This document shows, in pieces, positions 12,557-25,007 of a DNA stretch of 64,000 bases. The translations under genes and the position numbers were made by a program. Each line of letters opens with the position of its first letter. Within the stretch, counting starts at the first letter, position 1. This stretch comes from Ophiocordyceps camponoti-saundersi (nom. inval.) (Eukaryota > Ascomycota > Sordariomycetes > Hypocreales > Ophiocordycipitaceae), in NCBI GenBank assembly GCA_003339415.1, contig PDHQ01000022.1, forward strand, positions 1 through 64,000, in the 5' to 3' direction. The notes beneath the pieces are model-generated. The model saw only the letters and a list, made by a program, of their open reading frames with translations. It was not told where the DNA came from and made no database searches.

Positions 12557-13690
12557 TTAGTAACCGCCTTAATCTTATCTTACTAATAAATATACTTACT
12601 AAAAGCGCTATTAGCTTATACGCCCTAAAGGGGGCTATAGCTAAGTAAAAGGTAAAAGGTAAGGGGGGGCTAGCGGGCGATATTAATATTTCTACGCCCG
12701 CGCCGCCTAATCTAACTTCTTCTTTTAGAGTTTTTAACGCTTTTCTTACGCCCGTATATAATTATAATATTACGTTAATATATTTTATTTTATAATCCGC
12801 GCTTTTATATCTAATATTAATAATCTTATAATAAAGATTTTAGCGGCTTATTATAATTTTAAATATTATATATAATTAGCTATATATTTTATATTTTAAA
12901 AAATATATTACTTATTATTTTTAAGCTAATTTAATATACGTAATTTTATACGCTATTTATATAAATAAGTTATATAAATATAAACTAGCTCCGCTTATTT
13001 TAATTAATATTATAACTTAGTAAAATAAAGCGTAATAAGATAAAAATAAAGAAAATATAAATAAATTTTAAAGCTTTTTTAAGTCCGTAATAATTAATAT
13101 AAAATACTTATATTATTTAATTAATATTAAATTCTTATAAGCGTAAGTTATATTCTTCGTATATTTTTTACTAAGCTATATTAATTTTTTTATAGCGATA
13201 TTATTAATATTATCTTCTCCGGTAATATTTTAGAAAAAAGCCGCGCCTTAAATAACGAAAATATAAAAAGCGATAATAATAATATAATAATAATAAAAGA
13301 TAAGTTTAAGAATAAAGTTATAAAGCTTAGCGCTAATAATAATAATAATAACGCTAACTTTAATATAATTCCTAATAAAAGCTTTCGGGCTATAATTAAA
13401 TATTTTATATATTTTAAGTTTTACCTATTTAATCTTAAAACTTATATTAAAGCGGAGTTTACCGCTATTAAGGCGGAGTTCGCTATAATAGCTATAGCTA
13501 AAGCTAAAAAGATAGTAAATAAATTAATAAAAAAGGCGGTATTTACGCTAAAGAAAAATCCCGCTTTAGCGATAATATAGCTTTTAACTTTATTAAAAAC
13601 TAAGCGGAAGCGTTTTTTTATTATAAAAGTAAGTTCGGCTTCTAAAAAGTTAAAGAAAAATTAATATAATATTTATTTTCTTCTTTATAT
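12557..13690. other. AT-rich degraded sequence between two element relics
   Basis: Strongly AT-rich, TpG/CpA-poor DNA. On the plus strand, about 13,360-13,660 reads as an alanine/lysine-rich stretch with few stops (AEFTAIKAEFAIIAIAKAKK-like), perhaps a gag-like relic, but I cannot assign it. There are no intact genes. Confidence 0.5.
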
Positions 13691-13699
13691 ATTTCTTTT

Positions 13700-16600
13700 A
13701 TAAATATATTTATAAATTATTTATATATATTTTAATTAGTAATATTTTTAAGTTTTTTTATATTTAGTTTTAAGTATATTATTTAGTTAGTTTTTATTAT
13801 TTTTAAGTTTTTATATTATTTATATTCGAAAAAATTATTTTAATAAAATAGATAAGTTTTATATTTATTATTATAAATCCCGCTTAGTTATTTATAAGAA
13901 GTCCTTATTTTACTTATTAAAATACCTATATATATTTTTAAAATTTAACTTTATAATAAAAGATTTAAATAATATATTTTAAAAGAGTTTAGTTAACTTA
14001 TCTATAATTATCGCGTTTATTAAAGTATATTTAACTTTAATTATCTTTATTAAAACTTCTTATCGGAGCTAATAGTTATAGATATTTATATATTTTAATT
14101 TAGTATAAAGTTTAAATAGCTTTTTCGTAATTATCTTAACTATTTATATATTATTATATTAGATTATTATAAATAGATTATTTAATTTAATAGTTAATTT
14201 TTTAAATAACTTACTTATAAAAAGAGATTTTTTCGCTATTTATAAAAAAGCTAATAATTTAGCTTTTATTATAAAAATTATAATAGTTTTTTACTTATTA
14301 ATACTTTAAGTAATTATATTATTAAATAGTTTAATTATATATACTTAAGAACTCTTATAATCCTTATTATTTACGAAAAAAGTATCGCTAGCTATTTTAA
14401 GAGAATCGGCACCCCTAAAAAAAAAGCTTAAATTTTTTATTACTTTAAGGTAATATAGCACCTTATTAATTACTTAGTAATAGTCCGCGCTTAAGTTATA
14501 GTTATACTTAGCGAAATATATTACTATAAATATAATATCTAATTTTATTATTACCGTAATAAATATAATAAAGCTTACCTTTTTCTAATATTTATTTATC
14601 GCTTAAGGCGTTATTTTCTTAAAGTTTAGCTTAGGGAATATAGAACTTATCGGTATTTAGTAAGATCTTTTAATATTAGTAAGCTCCGTAATTTTCTTAA
14701 TATAAGCTTTTTAAGATAGCTAAATTTTCCGCTAAGTTTTATTATAAATAACTTAAAATTTAATAAACTATTAAATTAAATATTTACTAATTAGGATATA
14801 ATATTATTAAAATTTAGCTTATAGTTATTATAACTTATTTATATAATTTTTAAGGTTTCCGAAGATTATATTATTAATATAAAAAAATATAATAACGCCT
14901 CCTTTTATTATATAATAAGGTTCGCTTAGAAATATCTTAAACTTTATTTTTTTTAATATTACTATAAAATACCGCTACTAAAAAAGCGGAGATTTTCGTA
15001 AGCTATATAATACGCGTTTTAACTTAAGGATAATTCCTCGCTTTATATACCCTTACGATATCTATATAAAGATATCCTTATTTAATAGTATATTAATAAA
15101 TATATTAACTATATTATATTATATAAGTTTTAAGTTAAACTTAGCTATAATAGCTATAAATATCTAGAAGCTTCTTATTACTAATATTATAATATATATC
15201 TTTACCTTTATTATAAGTTATTAGTTTTTATAAGTAATTATTTTAGCTTTATATATTATTAGCTTATTATCTTAGTTAAATTTATATACGTATACTTATT
15301 AATAGCTAATAATTTTCGCTATTATTTTCTTAAAAGGAATTTCTAACTATAAGTTTACGTATTTTATATTATAGCTATAAAGATAATTACGTTCTATATC
15401 TTTAAATAGCTCCCTTAATAGGTGCTAAAATATTTATATATAATTATTTAAGGCGTTAGGTAAAGTTCCCTAAAAAAGACTCCGCGAGTTAATTAATTAA
15501 AATAAATTTACTTTATTAAGTATTTTTCTATATATTAGTTTCTTACTAACTAGTCCTCTAAGGAGTCTTATATAAAAGGCTATATAAAATATTATCTTTT
15601 TTTTTTCTCCCCGGAATTCGCTTCGGTAATAATAATCCTACTTAGTTTTCTCGTAAATTCGTTTCTTTCTTCTAAAAGTAAAATAAATCTAATTTTCTTT
15701 AAGCTATTTTTTCTAAGTATTCCTATTAGAATATACTTAGGTTTTTTATATCTTATTATTATTATAGTAAATAAGCTAGCGGGTAATATTCCTAATAGTA
15801 TAAGATAGATTATATTAATTTTTTAAGATTTTTATTTTTTAGTAAAATTTTCTACGCTACCCTTAATAAGTATATTATTTACTAATATATCTTTATAAGA
15901 TATATTTTATTAGATTTCTATTAGTTTATTAGTAAGTTTAGGATATATAATTTAATTAAGATTAATTATTTATTTCCTCTAAATATCTTTATTAGATAGT
16001 TTTTTAATTAATATAATATTTACTATATTCTAATTATTAGCGTTTTATTATAATATTTCTATAATATACCTTAAGTTTATCTCCCTTAAACTATTTTTAA
16101 GGAAATTAAAAATCTTATAAAATATTTCGCGTTTATTAAATAAAATATTTTAGGTAAATATAATCTTATTTTCGCTAAGTAGCTATATCTAATAAATATA
16201 ACTTAACTTATAACTAATTAAAAATCTAATTTAAGCTTTTAGATTAAGTTTTCTTAGATAGTTTTATTTAAGCTTCGCGTCTATAATTATTATATACGCC
16301 TTATAATTATATACGCGGAGGTAAGCTAGATAAGGCTTTTTCCGGAAAATACCCTTATACGGGGTTTTCTATTTATTTAAAATCCTCGGAGTCTTATTAT
16401 ATAAGTAAATAGTAAACTTAAAAATTTCCCGCTAAAAAGCTATTAGTAATTATCTTTTTATTACCTTTATTTTTATTTTTAAGATACCCCTAACGCGTTC
16501 TACTTTATTATTTTACTTTTATATATAAGGTACGGAGAAGTTTATATAAATATTCTTATTTTTTAAAAATTTTAAAATATCCGGTTAGTTTTTAATCTTA

Positions 16601-18900
16601 TTATCTATTTTTATTACTTAGATATAAAACTTATATTAATATATAAAATATTAGAATACTATTTTTAGCGTTTTAAGAATTATATATTATATTCGGTTAA
16701 CTAAATAAAAATCTTATATAAACTTTATATTTTTATTAGTAATTAATATTACCGAAAAATAGCTTATAAAATCTTTCTTAAAATTATAAAAGTTAATTAT
16801 AAGCGTTTTACCCGGTATCTCTAGCTTCTTTTTTAGAATCTTACTAATTTATTACTTTATTTTTATTATAGCGTAGCTTTTATATTTATTAATTAGTACG
16901 CTATTTTTTTTAATTAATTATATTTATATTTTATTATAATTATTATTAATATAGTTAAGAACTTATAGATTTAGGTATCTAAGTCTTAAGTATTATATAT
17001 TTATTACTAATTTTCTTATTTTCTAAAAAATATAAGATATATATTTCCTTCGCCTTATTATAAATAATATATAGTTTATTTACTTTAAAATATATTCTAA
17101 GATAAATTAGTTATAAATAAGTTTTATAATTATAATAATTTTATTATTTATTATTTTTAATATTAAATTTTCTTAATTAAAATTATTATCTTACTATATT
17201 CCCTTAAACTTTAGTAATTAGTAAAATACTAAGTTATACGTAAAATCTTAATAATATATAATATTCCGTAATTTTAATAGCGCTATTTTTATTCTAATTA
17301 GTATTTTAATATTTACTTTATTATATTTTTTAATAAGAACTTTATTATCCCTTACTTAAATAAAATCTCCGAAATTTAAGCTACGGAATTATATAAATTA
17401 TTTATAATTATTAAAAATATAAATTATTATACTTAAGTTAAGAATTATTAAATAAAATAGCGGGTATTTTATAGTAAAGAATATTATATAAAAGAAAATC
17501 TTAAGAAAGAAAATTATTATAATATAATTCTTTTTATAGAAAAGATATAAAAAAGAGTAAAAAAAGTTAAACTTAATTTTACTATTTTTAATTTTTTTTA
17601 AGTTTAAGCTTTACTTCTAAGTATTTTTCTTAGTAATTTTTAATATATATAAGCTTTATTATTATAATAAAATATTATTTCGTAATAAAAAGTAATAATC
17701 CCTTTTATATCCGAATTTTTTATATAAATTATATTAATTATCTAAAATTTACTTATAATATTCCTTAAAATTCCGCTTTTTTTTTTTATTTTAATTTTAA
17801 TTTTTATTATTATAATATTTATTATTTTATCTTTTTTTATAATAATTATTATTATAGCGGTTATCTTTTTTTTTTTCTTTTTTATAGTTTTTTTTTTAGT
17901 TATTTTTATTATATTTTAATTTATAATTATTAAATTTATTCTTTTTTTTATTTTTTTTTTTAAAATTAGTTTTTTCCTTTTTACTTTTAAATTCTAAAAA
18001 TACCTTATTATCTAAATATCTTATTACGGTAGCTAATATTATATTTAAATAATAAATAAAATTATTAATAAAATTTATAATATAAAAACCTTTTTTATTA
18101 TATTTATTTATTTATTCGAAATAAGTTATCTAAATTTATATATATAAATATAAGTAGATTATATTATAAAATTAAATTATTTATATAAAATCGTTATTTA
18201 CTTAAAATAATTTTTTAAATTTCTTAATATTAATATTTTTCTTTTAATTATAAAATTAAATATATTAATTTTTTAATAAAAATTAATAATTTTTAATATT
18301 TATAGCTAATTTATATTTTATAAGGAAATTATAATAATATTTTTTATTTAAAATCTTAATTTTTACTTATAAAATCTTATATTATATTTTTATTATTTAA
18401 TTTTTTTTATAATATAAAAAGAATTATTAAAAATTTATAATTTCTTAAATCTAAGCTTAAAAGTTTTTATTATATTTCCTTATTTTTTCTTATTTATCGT
18501 ATTTTTTCTAATATTTAGCTTTTAGGAAATTATAATCTTAAATAAATATTTCTTAAGCTATTTTTAAAATACTAATTTATTTATATATTTTTATATTTAA
18601 CTTTAAGTAAATTAATTTAATATCTTAAAAATTTCCGTTAGTAAAAATATATTTTTATAGCTTTTTAAATTTAGCTTAAATCCTAAAAGCGTAGTTTTAA
18701 TATTTTTAATCGCTATTTTTAATTAATTTTATAAAAATTTTAATTTTATTTATTTTATTTAAGATATTTCTCTTAAAAATTAATATCTTATATTTTAGTA
18801 TATATAATAAAGCTAATTAATATAGCTTTTAACTATTAAAATTTTAAAAAGATTTTACCGGAATTAGAAAATTATATAAAATAAAAAATAAGTAAAGTAA
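13700..18900 (-). mobile_element. Ty1/copia-type retrotransposon relic
   Basis: The minus strand carries degraded copia pol. The clearest piece is reverse transcriptase at about 14,930-15,090 (reading from high to low coordinates), with the pattern LLNKDIFI, a GY segment, and LKLKRVLYSLRKSP. This corresponds to the copia FLNG.L...Y, KL.KALYGLRQSP signature. Coordinates below that (to about 13,800) would be RNase H, and those above (about 16,000-17,200) integrase. Near 17,700 a YK..GYKRDYY-like patch may be a mutated gag zinc knuckle. Composition and stop types again indicate RIP. LTRs were not identified, so both ends are approximate. Confidence 0.65.
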
Positions 18901-19297
18901 TTAATTTATATATATAAAAATAAAAAAATAAATATATATATATATAAACTAAAAAGCTTAGCTTCTAACTTTTAAGTTTAAAAGTTTTCCTTATATATAT
19001 AAAAAATAGCGGATTTTAAAGGAAAAGCTCTTAATAATAAAAAGGCTAGTTTTTAAGCTAGTAATATACTAAGTAAGATTATTCTATTATTACTAAGGAA
19101 TCCGAATAATTATATCGGGGTAGTAGAGTTTTCTTTCTAGGGCTTATAATTATTTATAGTCGTATAGGGCTAAGTAGGTCCTTCCTTTCTGACACGGTGT
19201 GACTAATCTTTATCACACTGGCTGCGAAGGCATCACCTGTCACTTATTGCCAGCGAATTCGGCCTATTTCGAGACTCGAGAGAGACAAGGAGTCAAA

Positions 19298-20072
19298 ATG
19301 GTCAGTCATTATGTCATTGTACTTGCAGCCTTTTCAAGTGCACTGACTTGGGATTTCGAGGTTCACGCAAACGCAACCGATTTCCCTAATGACGTCACAA
19401 AGGACGAAGCCTACGACCAGCTGCTACTACAGGCTCGAGCGCTGTTTGCCGGTCAGCGCAATTGGGTTCGTTGATATCTACGAGGCGAGGTAGCATCCGG
19501 ACAGCCCAATTGACATCTAGAGCTAACAGGTTTGGTATGGTGAGCTTTGCAATGTCGAAGAGCGAAGGTAACCGCAATGCAGCAACCTCGCCAACGCCGC
19601 TTCGTTGCTGTGGCACGCATACAAGGCGATGCCGGCTCCCAGCAATGCCGTAAATTGGGCAGGTCAGTGTAGAAGACCTACCCCCACCCAGCGAGACTCG
19701 GCGCTGAAGTGAGCAGGCTTCTACGTGAGGGATCGTACCTCGTCGAAGCCGCGGCTCCTGCTCGGACCTTTCCAGGGAAAAGTGGCATGCCAGAGCATCC
19801 AGTTGGGCCGTGGCGTCTGTGGTAGAGCGGCGGCGTCGGGGGAGACGCAGGTGGTGGACGACGTGGACGAGGACGCAGACCACATCGCCTGTGATGACGC
19901 CAGCAAGAGCGAAATTGTGGTGCCGGTGGTGGTGACGACGGGTGCGGGCGGGCGCGAGATTGTCGCCGTCATCGACGTCGACTGCGCGGCGAAGCGTGGA
20001 TTTGACGAGCGCGACCGGCAGAAGCTGCAGTGGCTGGCCGAGCTCCTTGCCGAGAGCTGCGACTGGCCATGA
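19298..20072 (+). CDS. Free methionine-R-sulfoxide reductase (GAF-domain, fRMsr type)
   Basis: Reduces free methionine-(R)-sulfoxide, an oxidative-stress repair enzyme of the cytosol; yeast homologue YKL069W. Exons deduced from family conservation and splice sites: 19298-19300 (ATG only), 19361-19465, 19530-19534 (5-nt microexon GTTTG), 19583-19662, 19717-20072, giving 182 aa. The spliced protein starts MVHANATDF and reads through RNWVCNLANAASLLWHAY, the typical family sequence. The three conserved cysteines sit at residues 89, 99 and 123 with the family spacing (10 and 24 residues). Introns are 60, 64, 48 and 54 nt. The first is in frame and lacks stops, so an unspliced reading starts MVSHYVIVL, which does not look like the family. 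The gene starts only about 110 bp after the RIP block yet keeps all key residues. Confidence 0.88.
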
Positions 20073-21337
20073 GGCGCGTAATCGCTTGTAACGTTGGGGT
20101 TTACGGAGAGGTGAGACATGGGGGTCCGGACGTTTTCGTCGAGCAACCCATGAGGCTTAACGTCGATGAATGAACCACGGCGTTTTAGCGAGACAAAGCC
20201 TTGTGCCTTGACGAGTGAAACAAATCCCCCCGGTGACGGAGCATATGTCTCTACCACCAACAAGAAAACAACGTCGAAAACGGGTGTTTTGTTTTTCCTT
20301 TTATTCCCCTTTCTTCTTTCGCATTGACGATGATGGTTATGCTGCATCTGGCATCACCCAGGCACCAGAAACTTGTCGGAGGGGGAAGCTTGGGCCGCAG
20401 GGCCATCCCTGCATTGTTTCCTCTCCGACGACCAGCGAAAGACACACAGCTGAGCTGAGTCGGCAATAAACAAAAGAGTGGATCGACGGACCATGGGTCG
20501 ACAAGTTGAGATGGCATTCTGGGGAGAGTAGTGATGGGGGGGAGGTGGGATAGGTAAAGGGGATAGCGATGGCGATGGCGATGGCGGGCAGAAGCTGATG
20601 TAAGCCTTTCCAGCCCCGGTTGTGAGACGTCGATCAGCGATGATTCGTACAGACGTATCCGTAAAATGCACGATGGGATAAGTACTAGTAAATATGTACG
20701 GATAAAATGTACGGATACAGGGCTCAGCAGAATCGATTGATGCTCCGTATGTGTGCATGTATCCGTACCTAGTCCTGCCATCCGTCGCTGGGACACGAGC
20801 GGAGACTGCCGCACTCAGGGACCGCAGTCCCAGCGGGCTTCCATCCCAACCTCCCCTGTTTTTGAGTTTTTACCGTTAATCAAAGTCCACTAACAGCAAG
20901 TAATTCTTTAGTGACTTTACACAGGGGGATCCCGCCTGTGGGTCCCCCGTTTCCAGCCACCAGCTTCGGCGGGTACCTCAGGCCATGTACCTAGTGTCGG
21001 TCCCCCAGCCCCTCGTCGTACCTCGATAGCTTCCTCTTTGCAGAGCTTACCCGTGGGAGATCTTCCCTTCCCGCATTCCAAAGGAGACCACCGTTTTCGT
21101 CCTTTGCGTCGGTGGTTTTTCTTCTTCTTCTTCTTTGCTCCTTCTGCTACGATCAAAGCTTCCTTGTCCTTGTTTCTTTTCTCTCATTACTCCTCTTTTT
21201 CTTGTACCTTTTGTTTTCCCACCTCTTTGCCATTGAAGCTGGCTGACATCTCGAGTGACGCGTCGCCTTTTGGCTTCCTCTCACTCGACGACCTTTGCTC
21301 TTCCCTCTGAGGGAAGACGACGCTGAGGAAGACGACG
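20073..21337. other. Intergenic region and 5' leader of the C2-domain gene
   Basis: No gene seen. It contains four copies of TATCCGTA or its complement within 112 bp (20,656-20,663; 20,697-20,704; 20,710-20,717; 20,760-20,767), a GATGGC hexanucleotide repeat (about 20,562-20,587), and a long pyrimidine-rich stretch (about 21,105-21,235, including CTTCTTCTTC) just upstream of the next start. Such CT tracts are common in promoters and leaders of filamentous fungi. Confidence 0.6.
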
Positions 21338-24004
21338 ATGGCGACGATGGCGACCCCAAAGTCCAAGTCGTACGCCCTCAACGGCGGTCATACTGCGGGC
21401 ATCTTCGCTGACATGTCCGTCGACGGGCCTCAGATCGGCACTCTCGTTATGGTGGTCGATCGAGCCAAGAATTTACCCAACAGGAAAACAATTGGCAAGC
21501 AGGATCCTTACTGCGCTGCCAGGTTGGGAAAGGAAGCCAAGAAGACGGCAACGGATATTCGCGGCGGCCAGACGCCAAAATGGTGCGTTATTGAGCTCAC
21601 TCTCGCCTGGTCCCTATTGCTTACTTTACTCTACAGGGATCAAGAGCTACGCTTCACCGTCCACGACTCTCCTGATTACTATCAGCTGAAAGTCTCCGTC
21701 TTCACCGACGACAAGAAGACGGATTTAATCGGTGATGCCTGGATCGACCTCAAGGGCATCGTTCTACCTGGTGGCGGCCAGAGTGACATGTGGCAGAGCC
21801 TCTCCTGTAGGGGCAAATATGCCGGCGAGATTCGCGTCGAGATTACCTATTACGACAGTCGTCCAAAGCCCGATAAGCCAGTCGTCGCTAAGCGGAGGCA
21901 GCAGCAGCAGCAGCAGCAGCAACCGCAGCAACCGCCGGTGATGACTGACCAGGACCTCATGGTGAGGACGCCAGTCAAGAGACGGCCTCTGCCTTCAGAC
22001 CCCGTTACGGGCGAGGCCCCGTCACCTCCCCAACAGCCGTCTGGGCATGTGTCTCCCGAGCATCTGCATCAGACGCCCCCTCGGCCTCATGCCTTCATCC
22101 CTACGCAGTCGCCCCTGCAGTCGGTCGAGTACAACACGCCTCTTCCACATGCCACCCGACAGCACTCCGACCCGTACTCGTCCGGCCGTGTGGACGGCCC
22201 TCGCCCGGCGCAGCGGGTCAGAGAAACGTCGGATCCGTCGCCGACGCGCCATCATGACGAATTGGGGCATAGCCACCCGTACGACCAACACTCTCCGCTA
22301 CCGGACCACTGTCACGAAATGCCGGTGCATGAAGAACCGAGGACGGACGACTATCAGCCCAGCCAAGTATACCCTCCACCTCCTCCGGCTCACCGTTCCA
22401 TGCCCAGCGTTGACAGTCAGGAGCTGGTTCACCGCGGTACCATGGATGTCACGCCGCAAAAGACGGCACCGTCGACGCCCATGCGACACGAGGTGCTGAG
22501 GAACGAGGCCCATCGACACTCATCTCCGTCGTATCCAGGACGACCAACCTTCAAGCCCTACGTGCCTCCGTCGCCGACGGGGCCGCTAGATTCTCACCCG
22601 GACTCTCTGTCGTTACCGCGATATCAGTCGTACGATCCTGTCGACGAGCTACAGTACCGGTCGATGCAGGCTACGGTCGAAGACGCACCAGAGTCTCCCC
22701 CAAGCAACCGGCGGGTCTCGTATGGACACGTCGCCGTGAGGTCGAGGTCGCACGACGAGATGATGTTCGACATGCCTCGGCGTCCCGAGTCGATGAACAT
22801 GATGAGCTCCCCTGCGCCTTCTCCACGCCACGCCAACCACTCGGCCGGCCGCTACCAGGAGATCAAGTCGCCGGAGCACCCTCAAAGCTCGCCGTATCTG
22901 ATCCACTCTCCTCACTCTCCCCAAGGCAACGACCGGATTTCACGCGACGGATACGGGCCGATGCAGTCGCAGAGATACGACCTGCCAGAAGTCCCTGCTT
23001 CTCTGTCCCCGGGCCTGGACCCCAGTCTGTCGAGGGAGATTTCGGAGCATATGCTCGAGGAGCATCACCACGTCGTTCCGTATTCACCGCAGCCGCTGGC
23101 GACGCCGTCCCGCGGCCGCCACACGAGCCATACGGCGTCTGTATCATACACGCCATATGCCGCAGGGTACTCGGGTCGCTCACATGAGGCTGCCCTTGCG
23201 AGTGCATCCGAGAGGCAGTTGGTGCGACAGAGCGACATCTCTCCGACAGCGGGTCGCAATAGTCGACACGCCATTCCTCGCAAGTCGGTGAGCCCCGGCC
23301 CGCCGCCTCCAGAGAACCGACTGCTGGCCGACACGCCCTTTAGTCCCGATTCGTACGAGGCCCTCAACCCCAGCATGAGGCCGGGTAACGAGCGCATGGA
23401 AGCCGGGGGTAAGATCATCACGCACGACGGCCGCGAAATCGACCCTTCGGATCATCTGCCGATGGAGTCGTGGGCTCCGGAGCCGGAGCCGAAGTATGTG
23501 GCGCCGACCCAAGTTACGCCGACTCGGGCCTCGCCTTCGGGGGCGCAACCCATGCCTCCCAGTGGTCGGAGGCCTCTCCGTATTGCCGGAGCGCAGCAGC
23601 CCGACGTGACGTCACCGCCGCAGTACGACGACCCTACGACACCTTCTCCACGAGGCGGCGGAGGCGGACGCGGCCGACTGCAGAAGAGGACGGGCCGAAG
23701 CGGCGATTTCGGGCATCCGTTTCCGGCGTCGAGCCCCTTGGCACCCGTGTCGACGGACATGCTGCAAGCCCGCCAGGGCCGTTTCACACCGGGAAGCGGG
23801 GGTGTGCGAAGCTGGGGCTCCTGGGACTACAGCATCGAGAACGACGCACCGCAGCAGGGGGTGTCGCCGCACCATGTGCCGGGGAAGATGGCACTGCCGA
23901 TGATGAGCGGCGGCGGCGGACCAGGGGATGTCGCGCTGATGAGAGAGATGCAGGGCATCGATATCGGCTCTGGCAGGTCGAGACGCAGGGGTGGGGGTTA
24001 TTGA
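21338..24004 (+). CDS. INN1: C2-domain ingression protein (Inn1/Fic1-like)
   Basis: Likely couples the contractile ring to membrane ingression and septum formation during cytokinesis, as yeast Inn1 and fission yeast Fic1 do. One intron (21583-21636, 54 nt, GTGCGT...CTACAG) gives PKW-DQELRF across the junction and an 870-aa product. The intron is a multiple of three and has no stop, so unspliced RNA would still encode 888 aa. An N-terminal C2 domain occupies about residues 30-150 (GTLVMVVDRAKNLPNR, KQDPYCAARLG, DLIGDAWIDL). It is followed by a polyglutamine tract and about 680 residues of proline-, serine- and histidine-rich disordered sequence with many PxxP motifs, which in the family bind SH3 proteins such as Hof1/Cdc15 and Cyk3. 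The C-terminus is Gly/Arg-rich. A second ATG lies three codons downstream. Longer than yeast Inn1 (about 400 aa), as is usual for filamentous fungi. Confidence 0.8.
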   Translation: MATMATPKSKSYALNGGHTAGIFADMSVDGPQIGTLVMVVDRAKNLPNRKTIGKQDPYCAARLGKEAKKTATDIRGGQTPKWCVIELTLAWSLLLTLLYRDQELRFTVHDSPDYYQLKVSVFTDDKKTDLIGDAWIDLKGIVLPGGGQSDMWQSLSCRGKYAGEIRVEITYYDSRPKPDKPVVAKRRQQQQQQQQPQQPPVMTDQDLMVRTPVKRRPLPSDPVTGEAPSPPQQPSGHVSPEHLHQTPPRPHAFIPTQSPLQSVEYNTPLPHATRQHSDPYSSGRVDGPRPAQRVRETSDPSPTRHHDELGHSHPYDQHSPLPDHCHEMPVHEEPRTDDYQPSQVYPPPPPAHRSMPSVDSQELVHRGTMDVTPQKTAPSTPMRHEVLRNEAHRHSSPSYPGRPTFKPYVPPSPTGPLDSHPDSLSLPRYQSYDPVDELQYRSMQATVEDAPESPPSNRRVSYGHVAVRSRSHDEMMFDMPRRPESMNMMSSPAPSPRHANHSAGRYQEIKSPEHPQSSPYLIHSPHSPQGNDRISRDGYGPMQSQRYDLPEVPASLSPGLDPSLSREISEHMLEEHHHVVPYSPQPLATPSRGRHTSHTASVSYTPYAAGYSGRSHEAALASASERQLVRQSDISPTAGRNSRHAIPRKSVSPGPPPPENRLLADTPFSPDSYEALNPSMRPGNERMEAGGKIITHDGREIDPSDHLPMESWAPEPEPKYVAPTQVTPTRASPSGAQPMPPSGRRPLRIAGAQQPDVTSPPQYDDPTTPSPRGGGGGRGRLQKRTGRSGDFGHPFPASSPLAPVSTDMLQARQGRFTPGSGGVRSWGSWDYSIENDAPQQGVSPHHVPGKMALPMMSGGGGPGDVALMREMQGIDIGSGRSRRRGGGY

Positions 24005-25007
24005 GAGTGGTGATGTGAGGCTTGCTGCATGGTTGGCGACGGCAATATTTCCGGCAACATGATGAGACTCGGTCAAGCCGGAGACTGTGATGGAGCGGAA
24101 GAATCTGCGGTTGGGTAAGAATTTTGGGGAAAGGGATGGTCAGGAGTGTGGAGACAACAACGACGAAGACGAAGACGACGACGATTTGGGTTCCGCGTTT
24201 GAAAATGGATTGGCCTTGGAAGGCATAAAAGAATAAATGTATCAATACTGTATATTACCGGGTTCTGGTTCGGAATACATACATACATACATATATGGAG
24301 GGGATGAGTTCAATGGGTTGCTTGTTAATGCGTGTTCTGCCCCTTTCTTTTCTGCCGCGGATCGAGGAAGAGGCTGAGAGAAAAGTCGTTCAGCCTGTGA
24401 GGTCCGTCAGTCTGGCCTTGAGGACTGCAACGGGGATTCGGGGTGAAGTAAGAGATTGCCTCATTCTCAAGGGCTTGGATAGAGGGTTGAGGAGGACGAG
24501 TCGAGAGTTTCAGAGTGGTTTCCCCTAATGATATGTATAAGCTACTAATAAAGAAGCCCTGAAGAAGGAGAAGAAGAAGAAGATAGTAGGGAGGATAGTC
24601 AGATATTTCATGTCCGTATCTCACAGGCTCATACATCATAGTATCCTTAGCCGTTGAATGGAGGTAGTGTAGGTAAGGAGGGCTTATAGAATTGCAAGTT
24701 GAAGTTGCTGATGTGCGGATAATAGTTGGGCGTGACTGCAATTAGGTGCTTACGTACATACAGATGCACTACTATCCGTACATACACAGCTGAGAGGAGA
24801 GGTGGAAACGGCTGGTTCCACATTTCCACTATCTTATCAGGACGAGGCCCTCTTTTTTTTTTCTCTCTCCCTCTCTTTGCGTCTCAGCAAACTTCAAGGA
24901 GGAAGGAAAACAAACGACACCAAGCATCATCACAGCTCGCCGTCGGCATGCAGAGAAAGTCACGAGACAGAAGAGACAGATTCAAACTCAAGCCAGGAAC
25001 ATAGATC
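24005..25007. other. Intergenic region between the C2-domain gene and UTP15
   Basis: No gene seen. Includes a GACGAAGACGAAGACGACGA stretch (about 24,160-24,182), CATACATACATACATATA at about 24,278-24,295, AAGAAGAAGAAG at about 24,563-24,580, and a CT-rich tract (24,850-24,880) upstream of the UTP15 start. Confidence 0.5.

Larger units (their letters stand above)
1..19186. repeat. AT-rich RIP-degraded retrotransposon block
   Basis: The first 19.2 kb is strongly AT-rich, with almost no TpG or CpA and a large excess of TpA. Recognisable retrotransposon reading frames are interrupted by TAG/TAA where CAG/CAA (or TGG) would be expected. This is the pattern left by repeat-induced point mutation (C to T on both strands, preferring CpA). 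No intact gene is visible. It contains two nested Ty3/gypsy elements, a Ty1/copia relic on the minus strand, and AT-rich sequence I could not assign. The change to normal composition is abrupt at about 19,186, immediately before the first intact gene. Such blocks are usually heterochromatic (DNA methylation and H3K9me3), which is inferred here. Confidence 0.92.
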
